Source: CAZAKZ01 sp964485695 (GTDB taxonomy: Bacteria; Planctomycetota; JAFGQW01). From it: DNA of 14,479 nt. Location: positions 1 through 14,479 of the forward strand of contig CAZAKZ010000136.1 in the NCBI GenBank assembly GCA_964485695.1, read 5' to 3'. The translations under genes were made by a program, and so were the position numbers. Positions 7,741-13,676 of this stretch are shown piece after piece. A model generated the notes under the pieces. It did not search any database. It was not told the origin of the DNA and worked only from the letters and a program-made list of their open reading frames with translations. Every line of letters begins with the position of its first letter. Position 1 is the stretch's first letter.

Positions 7741-8468
7741 GTGAGCCACGCCCGTGCCACCACGGGGCATCCGGTGGCGCCGTGGATCTTCACCAGGGCA
7801 GTCTGGAGCAGGAAACGCTTCCTCGAGGCCTCGGGAATCTCGTGCAGGTGCACCAGGGATTCGACGATGAGCTTTTCCTTCAGGGCCTGGTGGACCGCGT
7901 GTCGCGGGAGGAGTGGATCGAAGATGTCCACGGTGAGGGAGTCGGTGCCCACCACGCGCAGGTTCTCGAAGCCGGCCAGGAACGCGCCGGCTTCGGCCGT
8001 GAATCCCGGGATCGCCTCGGGGGGGAAGGGGCGGCCCGAGAGGCGCCAGAGTTCGGCGCCGGTGCGGACGACCACGGCCGACATGGCCCGTAAGGCGTCC
8101 GCATGGGGCTCCAGGTGGGCCACGTCGACGGTCCTCAGCATACGAATGGAATCGACCTCCTGGGCCTCGTCCGCGTCCGCCAGGTCGATGACCACGGCCT
8201 CGTTGAACTCGTACTCAGGACCATACGCCTCCACGCCCAGCGCCTTCAGCTCTGGATTCTGGTGGTTGGGGGCGTCGGCGTGGGGCACGAAGACGTGGTC
8301 GCCCAGACGATGGAGGTAGTGCTCGATGCCGGTGTCCTCGATGCGGGACACCACCTCCCGGGCGATGTCCGGGTCGCCTGGGAAGACCGGCGTCTCCGTC
8401 CCCACGGTCAGGGTGAGGTCGATGACGTAGACGGTTCGGCCGCCGATGTTCACGGCAATTCCGGGCAT
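7737..8468 (-). CDS. Cyclase (kynurenine formamidase-like) family protein with altered metal motif
   Basis: This 243-residue protein has the cyclase/kynurenine-formamidase fold pattern: a YVIDLTLTVGTETPVFPGDP start (14-33), GTDSLTVD (174-181), and the late H-rich and E-containing segment HQALKEKLIVESLVHLHEIP. The diagnostic metal motif HxGTHxDxPxH is only half kept. H63, D65 and H69 are present (PHADAPNH), but the GT pair is V61-P62 and the first His position is V59, with a His one place off at 58. The family hydrolyses C-N or C-O bonds, for example formylkynurenine. As first gene of a sugar-acid operon it could open an aldonolactone, which is inference only. The start at 8468 (MPGIAV) is preferred over the open frame to 8540: AGGA lies just upstream and an extended -10 box sits at 8516-8524. 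The stop overlaps the dehydratase start as ATGA. Confidence 0.82.
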   Translation of the reverse strand: MPGIAVNIGGRTVYVIDLTLTVGTETPVFPGDPDIAREVVSRIEDTGIEHYLHRLGDHVFVPHADAPNHQNPELKALGVEAYGPEYEFNEAVVIDLADADEAQEVDSIRMLRTVDVAHLEPHADALRAMSAVVVRTGAELWRLSGRPFPPEAIPGFTAEAGAFLAGFENLRVVGTDSLTVDIFDPLLPRHAVHQALKEKLIVESLVHLHEIPEASRKRFLLQTALVKIHGATGCPVVARAWLT

Positions 8469-8515
8469 GGTTTCCTGTCCTCGCGGGCCGGATTTTCCGT
8501 TTGTGGTAGCCGGCC

Positions 8516-8524
8516 ATTGTAACA
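8516..8524 (-). promoter_or_regulatory. Extended -10 promoter element for the sugar-acid operon
   Basis: On the minus strand the sequence reads TGTTACAAT, that is TG-n-TACAAT, an extended -10 element one mismatch from consensus. No good -35 is seen 16-18 bases upstream, which is common for extended -10 promoters. It would give a leader of about 40 nt before the start at 8468 and exclude the longer start at 8540. Confidence 0.45.
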
Positions 8525-8590
8525 GCTGAGGAGAACCCATGCATCACGAGGTTGCATTTCCGTGCCGGAGCGCCGAGAATGGGACCCGGG

Positions 8591-8611
8591 CAGATCGGAA
8601 AAAGGGATCTG
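8591..8611. repeat. Inverted repeat CAGATC/GATCTG in divergent promoter region
   Basis: CAGATC (8591-8596) and GATCTG (8606-8611) form a perfect 6-bp dyad with a 9-base A/G-rich spacer, 25 bases before the start of the secreted protein at 8636. It could be a regulator site for the divergent genes or a small hairpin in the 5' leader of the plus-strand gene. No regulator gene is present in the window. Confidence 0.3.
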
Positions 8612-8635
8612 CGTCCTCGAAGGGAGGCCATGGAC

Positions 8636-9631
8636 ATGGGAATCCCTCATCGCATCGTTGCGGTGGCGTTGGTTCTCCTCGTATCAATTCCGGCCGCCAC
8701 CTCTCAGCGCAAGAAGAGCAAGAAGGACAGGGCGTTCCTGCGCGGCATCTGCTACACCTCGCACGCGGCCGGCGCCCAGTCCGAGAAGAGCGTCGTGGCC
8801 TGGGTGAAGAAGAACCGCATCAACCTCGTGGTCATCGATTTCTTCGTCATCGCCTACAACTACGACTCCATCCCCTTCAGCAAGATCGCCCGGCTGGTTA
8901 AGCGCCTGAAGAAGGAGGGCGTCACGGTCCTGGCCGACTACCGTCCCTCCACCGCACCGCCGGGCAAGGGCTTTCGCGGCCAGGCCCCGGACCTGTGCCT
9001 GAGCGATCCCACGATTCGCGAGAACATCATCGGCTGGGGTATCCACCTCCTCGACCGGTGCCCCGGCTTCGACATCCTCACGGTCTACAACCCTCTCCCC
9101 CGGTTCGAGCGCAACCGGAACTGTCCCAAGTGCAAGAAGAAGGGCGAGCGGGCTCTGCTCGTGGAGTTCTTCAAGGAGTGGTCCCGGGTGCTGCGCAAGA
9201 AGCACCCCGGGGTGAAACTGGGGGCGGTGTTCCCGGCCGATGCATCGCTCTACAGGAGCCTCAAGGGATCTCTGGACATGTTCTGTCCCTTCTGCAGCCT
9301 CATCGCCCCCCGGGGGAAGGAGAGCTGCGGCCCCGGCGTCATGAAGAAGGTGGCCGGCCAGATGAAATCCCTGCGCAAGATCGGCCCCGTCATCCCCCTG
9401 GTGAAGCTCTACTGGAAGCAGGCCACCCGCAACACCACCGGGGACATCCTCCACGCCATGGACGAGGCGAAACAGTGCGGCCTGGACGGCTTCTTCCTCT
9501 GGTACCGCTCCCTCATCACCGGCGACGTCGCCCGCGTGACGTCCTTCAAGCTGCCGCAGTATGACCTGGAGAAGATCTGCGAGAAGTACCGTGAACTGGC
9601 CGGGGTGCGCCCCCGGAAGAAGCGGCGGTGA
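8636..9631 (+). CDS. Secreted TIM-barrel, glycoside-hydrolase-like hypothetical protein
   Basis: This 331-residue protein has a Sec-type leader: His/Arg at 5-6, a hydrophobic core at 7-19, and likely cleavage after Ala-Thr-Ser23. The mature part starts very basic (RKKSKKDR). Its alternating strand/helix pattern recalls a beta/alpha barrel: INLVVIDFFVIAY (62-74), GVTVLADYRP (95-104), FDILTVYNPLPRFE (145-158), GVKLGAVFPAD (192-202), IPLVKLYW (253-260), LDGFFLWYRS (283-292). The acidic residues D101, E158, D202 and D284 at strand ends are candidate active-site groups. Cys pairs CPKC (163-166) and CPFC (217-220) are unusual for an exported protein and may form disulfides or bind metal. The start is set by AGGGAGG (8621-8627), 8 bases upstream of the ATG; upstream in-frame Met codons lack such a site. 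It is divergent from the sugar-acid operon, so release of sugar for that pathway is possible. No family is firmly recognised. Confidence 0.75.
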   Translation: MGIPHRIVAVALVLLVSIPAATSQRKKSKKDRAFLRGICYTSHAAGAQSEKSVVAWVKKNRINLVVIDFFVIAYNYDSIPFSKIARLVKRLKKEGVTVLADYRPSTAPPGKGFRGQAPDLCLSDPTIRENIIGWGIHLLDRCPGFDILTVYNPLPRFERNRNCPKCKKKGERALLVEFFKEWSRVLRKKHPGVKLGAVFPADASLYRSLKGSLDMFCPFCSLIAPRGKESCGPGVMKKVAGQMKSLRKIGPVIPLVKLYWKQATRNTTGDILHAMDEAKQCGLDGFFLWYRSLITGDVARVTSFKLPQYDLEKICEKYRELAGVRPRKKRR

Positions 9632-9803
9632 GGGAAAGCAGCCTGTGGATAGAGACGCTGAGGAGCGACCCGAGCACTGCGGCGCCAATCGCTCGCTACT
9701 TCGTGATCGTGAAGGCCTGTAGTGGTTCAGGGACTTTCATCGACGTATCCAGGGCCATGAGCTCCTTTCCTGGTCCATACCGGAGCATGCGGTTGGGACG
9801 GGA
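9632..9803. other. Intergenic spacer upstream of the toxin-antitoxin promoter
   Basis: The full gap between the secreted-protein gene and the antitoxin start is 221 bp. This part holds no convincing ORF or intrinsic terminator. One 9-bp arm, TCGACGTAT (9740-9748), is the exact reverse complement of ATACGTCGA (9830-9838), which overlaps the antitoxin -10 region. The pair could be an operator set or chance. Confidence 0.4.
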
Positions 9804-9831
9804 TTGCCTCGCCAGCCTTTTTGGGTATAAT
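9804..9831 (+). promoter_or_regulatory. Promoter of the toxin-antitoxin pair
   Basis: TTGCCT (9804-9809) and a perfect TATAAT (9826-9831) are separated by 16 bases. Transcription would begin near 9838, about 15 bases before the antitoxin ATG. The -10 sits inside a short dyad, GTAT-A-ATAC (9825-9833), where an autorepressing antitoxin complex could bind; that part is inference. It is the best sigma-70-type promoter in the window. Confidence 0.65.
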
Positions 9832-9852
9832 ACGTCGAACTGGAGAACATTT

Positions 9853-10053
9853 ATGAAAGAGGCGAAAGACCAGGTCAGGGCCCTCCTTGAGCGCATGCCT
9901 GATAACTGCACCCTCGATGACATTCTGTATCACCTGTATGTCATACAGGAGGTCGAGAAAGGTCGGGCGCAGGCCAAGGCTGGAAACGTCATTCCACACG
10001 ATGAGGCCGAGAAGGAACTACGGCGCAGATGGCAAGTCGGACGCGTCGAGTAG
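9853..10053 (+). CDS. Type II antitoxin, RelB/ParD-like small protein
   Basis: This is a 66-residue protein with a helical N-terminal half (LPDNC/TLDDILYHLYVIQEVEKG pattern, about residues 13-38) and a tail of the form GNVIPHDEAEKELRRRW (about 44-60). That layout, a short segment starting MPDNCTLDDI, then an I/V-x-x-G helix end and an I/V-P-H-[DE]-E-A motif, is typical of antitoxins paired with RelE/ParE toxins. It would bind and neutralise the toxin encoded next and probably repress its own promoter. The start at 9853 has GGAG at 9842-9845, 7 bases upstream, and a perfect -10 box further up; the open frame back to 9628 is not used. It overlaps the toxin gene by 25 bp in another frame. Codons are noticeably richer in A/T than in neighbouring genes, consistent with a mobile module. 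Confidence 0.78.
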   Translation: MKEAKDQVRALLERMPDNCTLDDILYHLYVIQEVEKGRAQAKAGNVIPHDEAEKELRRRWQVGRVE

Positions 10054-10352
10054 TCTGGACACCGCGAGCACGAGATGGCCTCGATGATATCCTGGCCTAC
10101 ATCGCCGAAGATTCTCCTGATGCTGCAAAGAGAGTCCTTGACGTCATGCTGCGGGCAGCAAGCTCACTCTCCGAGCATTCTGAACGAGGCCGAGTGGTTC
10201 CTGAGATCGCTGAAGAATCGGTTCGCGAGGTCTTCGTATACAGCTACCGGCTGATGTACGAGGTTCTGAGCAACGAAGTACACATCCTTGCTGTCCTCCA
10301 TGGTGCTCGCGACTTTGACCGATGGCTGAGGGAGGAAGAAGGCACCTGCTGA
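10029..10352 (+). CDS. RelE/ParE family toxin
   Basis: This 107-residue protein shows the RelE/ParE pattern: a basic start with VVWTPRARDGLDDILAYIAEDSPDAA in its first third (8-33), a helix ending in LSEHSERGRVVPEI (47-60), then REVFVYSYRLMYEVL (66-80) and HILAVLHGARDF (85-96). Conserved positions seen include R66, Y73-R74, Y77 and R94 of HGAR. RelE members cut mRNA at the ribosome, while ParE members poison DNA gyrase. The sequence does not decide between them, although the RxVPE and YRxxY pattern fits the broad ParE/plasmid-stabilisation group. It overlaps the antitoxin gene by 25 bp, with AAGGA at 10014-10018 upstream. GC and codon use are lower than in the flanking genes, which suggests acquisition by transfer. 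Complete, with no damage seen. Confidence 0.85.
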   Translation: MASRTRRVVWTPRARDGLDDILAYIAEDSPDAAKRVLDVMLRAASSLSEHSERGRVVPEIAEESVREVFVYSYRLMYEVLSNEVHILAVLHGARDFDRWLREEEGTC

Positions 10353-10481
10353 TATTCACCTCCAGCCTTCGAGTAAAACCGCACGGCTGAAGTACACACC
10401 GTAATGCGGCCCCAAATACGATGGTCCTGAGCCGCCGGTTTTGCCTCCTCTTGCACCTCACGCCAGTTTTTCCACGGGCGG
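10353..10481. other. Convergent intergenic region with imperfect hairpin
   Basis: This gap lies between the toxin (plus) and the hydrolase pseudogene (minus). An inverted repeat, ACGGGC (10474-10479) and GCCCGT (10488-10493), overlaps the hydrolase stop codon. The short inner part GG-TTA-CC can extend the stem, with one bulged base. No T-run follows it on either strand in the right place, so it is at best a weak terminator. Confidence 0.35.
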
Positions 10482-11534
10482 TTACCTGCCCGTCGACACG
10501 CTCTCTCCCGGCGTGCGGGCCGACTCCGTCTCGAACCACTCCAGCAACACGGACAGGAAGGCCTCCTGGGACTCCTGGAGGAAGAAGGTGTGGTTGGCGT
10601 TCTGGATCGTGTGGATCTTGTAGGGCCTCCGGGTCAGGTCGGACAGGCCGGTGAGGGTCTCTTCCGAGCTTAAGAATTCCTGGATGGCCCGGTCCCCGGA
10701 GCTGAAGACCAGCAAGAGCTCCCTGCGCCGCCGGATGAGGGTGCGGAATCCCGCCACCAGAGCGGCATTGAATCCGTTCCTGTCGGTCTTGACCCGGGAG
10801 CCGGTGTCTCCCGAGGGCGAGGAGGGCCCCTCCCCCTTCAGCTTCTCCCTGAGGTGGACGAGGAGCCGGCCGAGGAGGTAGCGGTAGTTGCTCCTGAAGG
10901 TGAGGGCCCGGAGCCAGCTCCGTGCCTGTACCACCTTGGTCTGGGTCTGGCTGGCCGGAGACAGCGACGGTATGAACGGCATGTCCGTGAGCGCCAGTCC
11001 CTTGACCGCGTCCTCGGAGTGGAGCGCCTGGACAATGGCCATGGCGCCTCCGCAGTGGCCGTAGACGTACCACGCCTTCAAGCCGGTCTCCTGGATGCCG
11101 GCCTGCAGGATGGCCTTCAGGTCCGGGGTGAAGAGGCCCGACTCGATGGCGTCGTAGTAGTGGAGTCTGGGCATGGGTCCGAGCCGCCCCTCGCTGTCTC
11201 CCACACCGGCACGTTCCAGGCCCGGGAGCCCCTTCAGGTAGCGCCAGGCGGTCTCCAGGTCCGCGAGCCGGGATTCGATGCCCGCGGCCTCGAACGCCCC
11301 CTCGCTGTCTCCGGTCCCCACGGAGTCGAACCGGAGCACGGCCACGCCGCGCCGGGCACCCGCCCGGGCCAGGGACACGAGGCTCCGCCGGGCGAAGATG
11401 CTCTCCGCGCCAAAGGGGTTGCAGACGAGGAGGCCGCGCCGGCACGGCGCGTCGGGATCTTAGTGGACCACGGCGTGGAGGACGCCGCTCGGGCTCCGGA
11501 GGCGGATGGGCGTTTCCCGAAGACTCCCTGGCAC
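10482..11534 (-). pseudogene. Alpha/beta hydrolase with in-frame TAA at codon 25, Cys nucleophile
   Basis: Reading from a GTG at 11534, preceded by GGAAGAGG (11538-11545), the frame gives 24 residues (MPGSLRETPIRLRSPSG, then VLHAVVH), a TAA (11460-11462), then continues DPDAPCRRGLLVCNPFGAE and on to a stop at 10482. Both sides read as the normal N-terminal strand and oxyanion-side NPFG region of an alpha/beta hydrolase, so one codon, perhaps Tyr, has become a stop. Restored length is 350 codons. Other marks: LRFDSVGTGDSEG, the nucleophile elbow YGHCGGA with Cys161 where Ser is usual, D281 in FSSGDRA and H315 in NANHTFF. Relatives include hydrolases found near exosortase and surface-polysaccharide genes. 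Translation could restart at GTG 11378, but this would lose the NPFG loop. A sequencing error, a recent nonsense mutation or, least likely, stop readthrough would explain it. Confidence 0.72.
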
Positions 11535-11636
11535 GTTCCTCTTCCTTTCCGAAGACACCGTCCTCAAAAGAGCATGCAGTATTTCAAGGATCGGTTCGGG
11601 ACGGGGATTGGATGGGGGGAAAAGCCGCTTGAAGCA

Positions 11637-11651
11637 GGGAAATTATTTCCC
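11637..11651. repeat. Perfect dyad GGGAAA-TTA-TTTCCC
   Basis: This is a 15-base inverted repeat with 6-bp arms and a 3-base centre. Outer bases (AAGCA on the left, TGCGCTT on the right) extend the symmetry imperfectly. No T-run follows, so it fits a protein-binding site better than an intrinsic terminator. It lies about 115 bases upstream of the candidate aminotransferase promoter. Confidence 0.4.
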
Positions 11652-11762
11652 ACTGCGCTTCGGACTCAAGTCGTTTTCGACCGCCGGTTGCCCGGCCGTG
11701 AATGCGGAGGCCGGATTGTTGGATCCAGGAAGAAGATATCATCAATCCCGTTCTCTCGCAGG

Positions 11763-11771
11763 TGTTATACT
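11763..11771 (+). promoter_or_regulatory. Extended -10 element for the aminotransferase cluster
   Basis: TGTTATACT reads as TG-n-TATACT, one mismatch from the extended -10 consensus. No good -35 is seen about 17 bases upstream. Transcription would start near 11778, leaving a leader of about 90 nt before the aminotransferase start. Confidence 0.45.
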
Positions 11772-11867
11772 TCTCACCGATCTGAACTGCCTGAGCCGAG
11801 TAAGAAATCCCAAACCGGTTCGGGCATCTGACCGCAGCTATTGCATCGAGAAAGAAAAGACGACCTG

Positions 11868-13007
11868 ATGGACAGCATTCCCGTATTCAAGCCGTTGCTG
11901 GAACAGGAGGAGATGGACGCCGCGCAAGCCTCCCTGGAACTCGGCTGGCTCGGGATGGGCAGCTACGTCGGCCGGTTCGAGAGTGCCCTCGGGGAGTTCA
12001 TCGACGCCGGTGACCGCCACGTGGCGGCTGTCAGCACCGGACACGCAGCGCTCCACCTGGGACTCCTGGTTGCCGGGATCCGTCCAGGGGACGAGGTCAT
12101 CTCGCCGTCGTTCAACAATATCGCGGACTTTCAGGCGATCCTGGCGACGGGCGCGAAACCGGTACTTTGCGACATCGACGAGGATACCCTGTGTATCGAC
12201 ATCGACAAGGCCGAGGAGCTCGTCGGTCCGGAAACAAGAGCCATCATCGTCATGGACTACGACTGTATCCTGTGCGATCACGACAGGATCGCGTCATTCG
12301 CGGAGAAACACGACCTGCGTGTGATCCACGACGCCGCGCACTCCTTCGGCTCCAGGTACAAGGGGAAAATGGTCGGCAGCTTCTCCGATATATGCATGTT
12401 CAGTTTCGATCCGATCAAAACGATCACCTGCATCGACGGGGGAGGTCTGGTGGTTCGCACTGAAGAAGAGCTGGCCATGATCCACGAGAGGAGGCTCCTC
12501 GGGATGGGGCAAGCGCCATCCGTGATGTATCAGAACCAGCGCGCGTGGACTTACGACGTCAAGCAGGTGGGATTTCGTTATCACCTCGCGAACCTGCACG
12601 CTGCAATCGGCCTCGCGCAGCTGCCGAAGATGAACCGCATCTCACAATCCCGACGCGCCTCCTGCTGCTACTACAACGAGAAGCTGGGCCCGATCCAGGA
12701 GGTCCGCACCCCGAACACGGACTTCGCCGAGGTGACCCCCTTTCTCTACTACATCCGTGTCCCGGGAGACCGGCGGGATGCACTCCGGGAGCACATGAGG
12801 GGACAGGGCATAGACACGGGAATCCACTGGCAGCCCGGTCACTGGTTCACACTCTTGAAAAACCACCGGTGTGGAGATCTCTCCGTGACAGAGAACGTGG
12901 GGCACGAGGTTCTTTCACTGCCCCTTCACTCCTGCATGAGCCGGGAGATCAGCGATCGAGTGATCGATTCCATAACCTCCTTTTTCTCACAATCCGGAAG
13001 CGCGTAA
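11868..13007 (+). CDS. DegT/DnrJ/EryC1/StrS family sugar aminotransferase
   Basis: This is a 379-residue PLP-dependent aminotransferase of the type that puts an amino group on a nucleotide-linked keto-sugar. It starts with the family-typical IPVFKPLLEQEEMDAA and GWLGMG (26-31). IHDAAHSFGS (153-162) holds D155, which should contact the cofactor ring nitrogen; K184 in FSFDPIKTITCIDGGG is the Schiff-base lysine. The N-terminal cofactor loop reads STGHAALHL, with His59 where the family usually has Thr (SGTAALHL), a notable change. The C-terminal GIHWQPGHW resembles the family G[IV]xxxxHY element. Start 11868 is chosen because IPVFKP is normally within a few residues of the Met; a TTG 9 codons upstream keeps the frame open, and the ribosome site is weak. 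The next gene begins at the base after its stop, so they are co-transcribed. Sugar and position are unknown. Confidence 0.88.
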   Translation: MDSIPVFKPLLEQEEMDAAQASLELGWLGMGSYVGRFESALGEFIDAGDRHVAAVSTGHAALHLGLLVAGIRPGDEVISPSFNNIADFQAILATGAKPVLCDIDEDTLCIDIDKAEELVGPETRAIIVMDYDCILCDHDRIASFAEKHDLRVIHDAAHSFGSRYKGKMVGSFSDICMFSFDPIKTITCIDGGGLVVRTEEELAMIHERRLLGMGQAPSVMYQNQRAWTYDVKQVGFRYHLANLHAAIGLAQLPKMNRISQSRRASCCYYNEKLGPIQEVRTPNTDFAEVTPFLYYIRVPGDRRDALREHMRGQGIDTGIHWQPGHWFTLLKNHRCGDLSVTENVGHEVLSLPLHSCMSREISDRVIDSITSFFSQSGSA

Positions 13008-13676
13008 ATGGTCGATCCCCGTGCAGGTCGCAGTCTGCTCAAAAGCCTCAAGGCCGCTGCCGGGCTTCCGGGCCCGCAGGTGCAGATCCCCGTCGCCTCC
13101 CCGCCCATAGCACTGCTCAGGCCGGTTCCGACCCGGGAGCCCCTCCTGAATCCGGATGACGTGCGGCTGCTCACGGAGTGGCGGAATCGGTATGTGAAGG
13201 TTTTCCTCACCGAGTTCACCGCGACCGAGAACCGCACGGCGAGATGGCTTTCCGAGGTTGTCGGCCCCGCTGACGGGAAAATCCTGTTCATGCTCGATGA
13301 GCCGGACGGCACTACATTCGGGTACATGGGGCTCGACTTCATCGACTGGGAAAACCGCACCGGAGAAGCCGACGCAATCGTTCGGGGAAAACCCACTTCC
13401 GTACCGGGCATGATGACCACCGCCATCCGGACACTCCTGGAATGGGCCCATGGACAGCTGGGCCTCGAAGAGCTCGGGGTGCGTGTCCGTTCCGACAACG
13501 AGGCAGTGGAATTCTACAAGAAGGCCGGGTACGAAGAGGTTCGAAGAGTTCCACTCCGGTCGATTCAGGAGCCCGGAATGGTCCGCTGGGTCGAAGATGA
13601 GGCCGTACAGCAACCGGCGGTTTCTCTCATCCACTTGATCTACAAGCACAGGACAGCACCACATGAAACACCTTGA
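13008..13676 (+). CDS. GNAT family N-acetyltransferase
   Basis: This 222-residue protein has a GNAT domain in about residues 48-178. Marks are NPDDVRLLTEWRN (48-60), typical of the RimJ/RimL branch, GYMGLDFID (105-113), a cofactor-loop region VRGKPTSVPGMMTTAIRTLLEWA (125-147), and the closing LGVRVRSDNEAVEFYKKAGYEEV (156-178), where Asn and Tyr usually contact CoA. The cofactor loop lacks a textbook RxxGxG, so acyl-CoA choice could differ. The first 40 residues and the last 40 lie outside the domain. The ATG directly abuts the aminotransferase TAA (13005-13007), and the 3' end overlaps the methyltransferase gene by 14 bp. Next to a sugar aminotransferase its likely job is to acylate the new amino group, as in known nucleotide-sugar aminotransferase/acetyltransferase pairs. 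Family is sure; substrate is inferred from context. Confidence 0.82.
   Translation: MVDPRAGRSLLKSLKAAAGLPGPQVQIPVASPPIALLRPVPTREPLLNPDDVRLLTEWRNRYVKVFLTEFTATENRTARWLSEVVGPADGKILFMLDEPDGTTFGYMGLDFIDWENRTGEADAIVRGKPTSVPGMMTTAIRTLLEWAHGQLGLEELGVRVRSDNEAVEFYKKAGYEEVRRVPLRSIQEPGMVRWVEDEAVQQPAVSLIHLIYKHRTAPHETP

Larger units (their letters stand above)
11535..11867. other. 333-bp divergent intergenic region, no gene
   Basis: This region lies between the hydrolase pseudogene and the aminotransferase, and is more AT-rich than the flanking genes. It holds the hydrolase ribosome site (11538-11545), a perfect dyad at 11637-11651 and an extended -10 element at 11763-11771. I see no credible ORF in it; the frames open here have no family-like sequence. 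Confidence 0.55.

Noticed and set aside
6457..8319. 620-codon open frame on the plus strand
   Set aside because: It is antisense to the IlvD-type dehydratase and the cyclase-family gene, both with clear motifs. It spans two real genes, and its sequence has no recognisable domain.
8468..8540. Longer start for the cyclase-family protein at 8540
   Set aside because: The extra 24 residues have no family counterpart, and an extended -10 box at 8516-8524 falls inside them.
10474..10493. Intrinsic terminator at the end of the hydrolase pseudogene
   Set aside because: The stem is imperfect, overlaps the stop codon, and has A residues rather than T residues following it on the minus strand.
10144..11445. 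433-codon open frame on the minus strand
   Set aside because: It is the shifted frame of the alpha/beta hydrolase. Family motifs (NPFG, GTGDSEG, GHCGG, NANH) are all in the other frame, and this one is Pro/Arg/Gly-rich.
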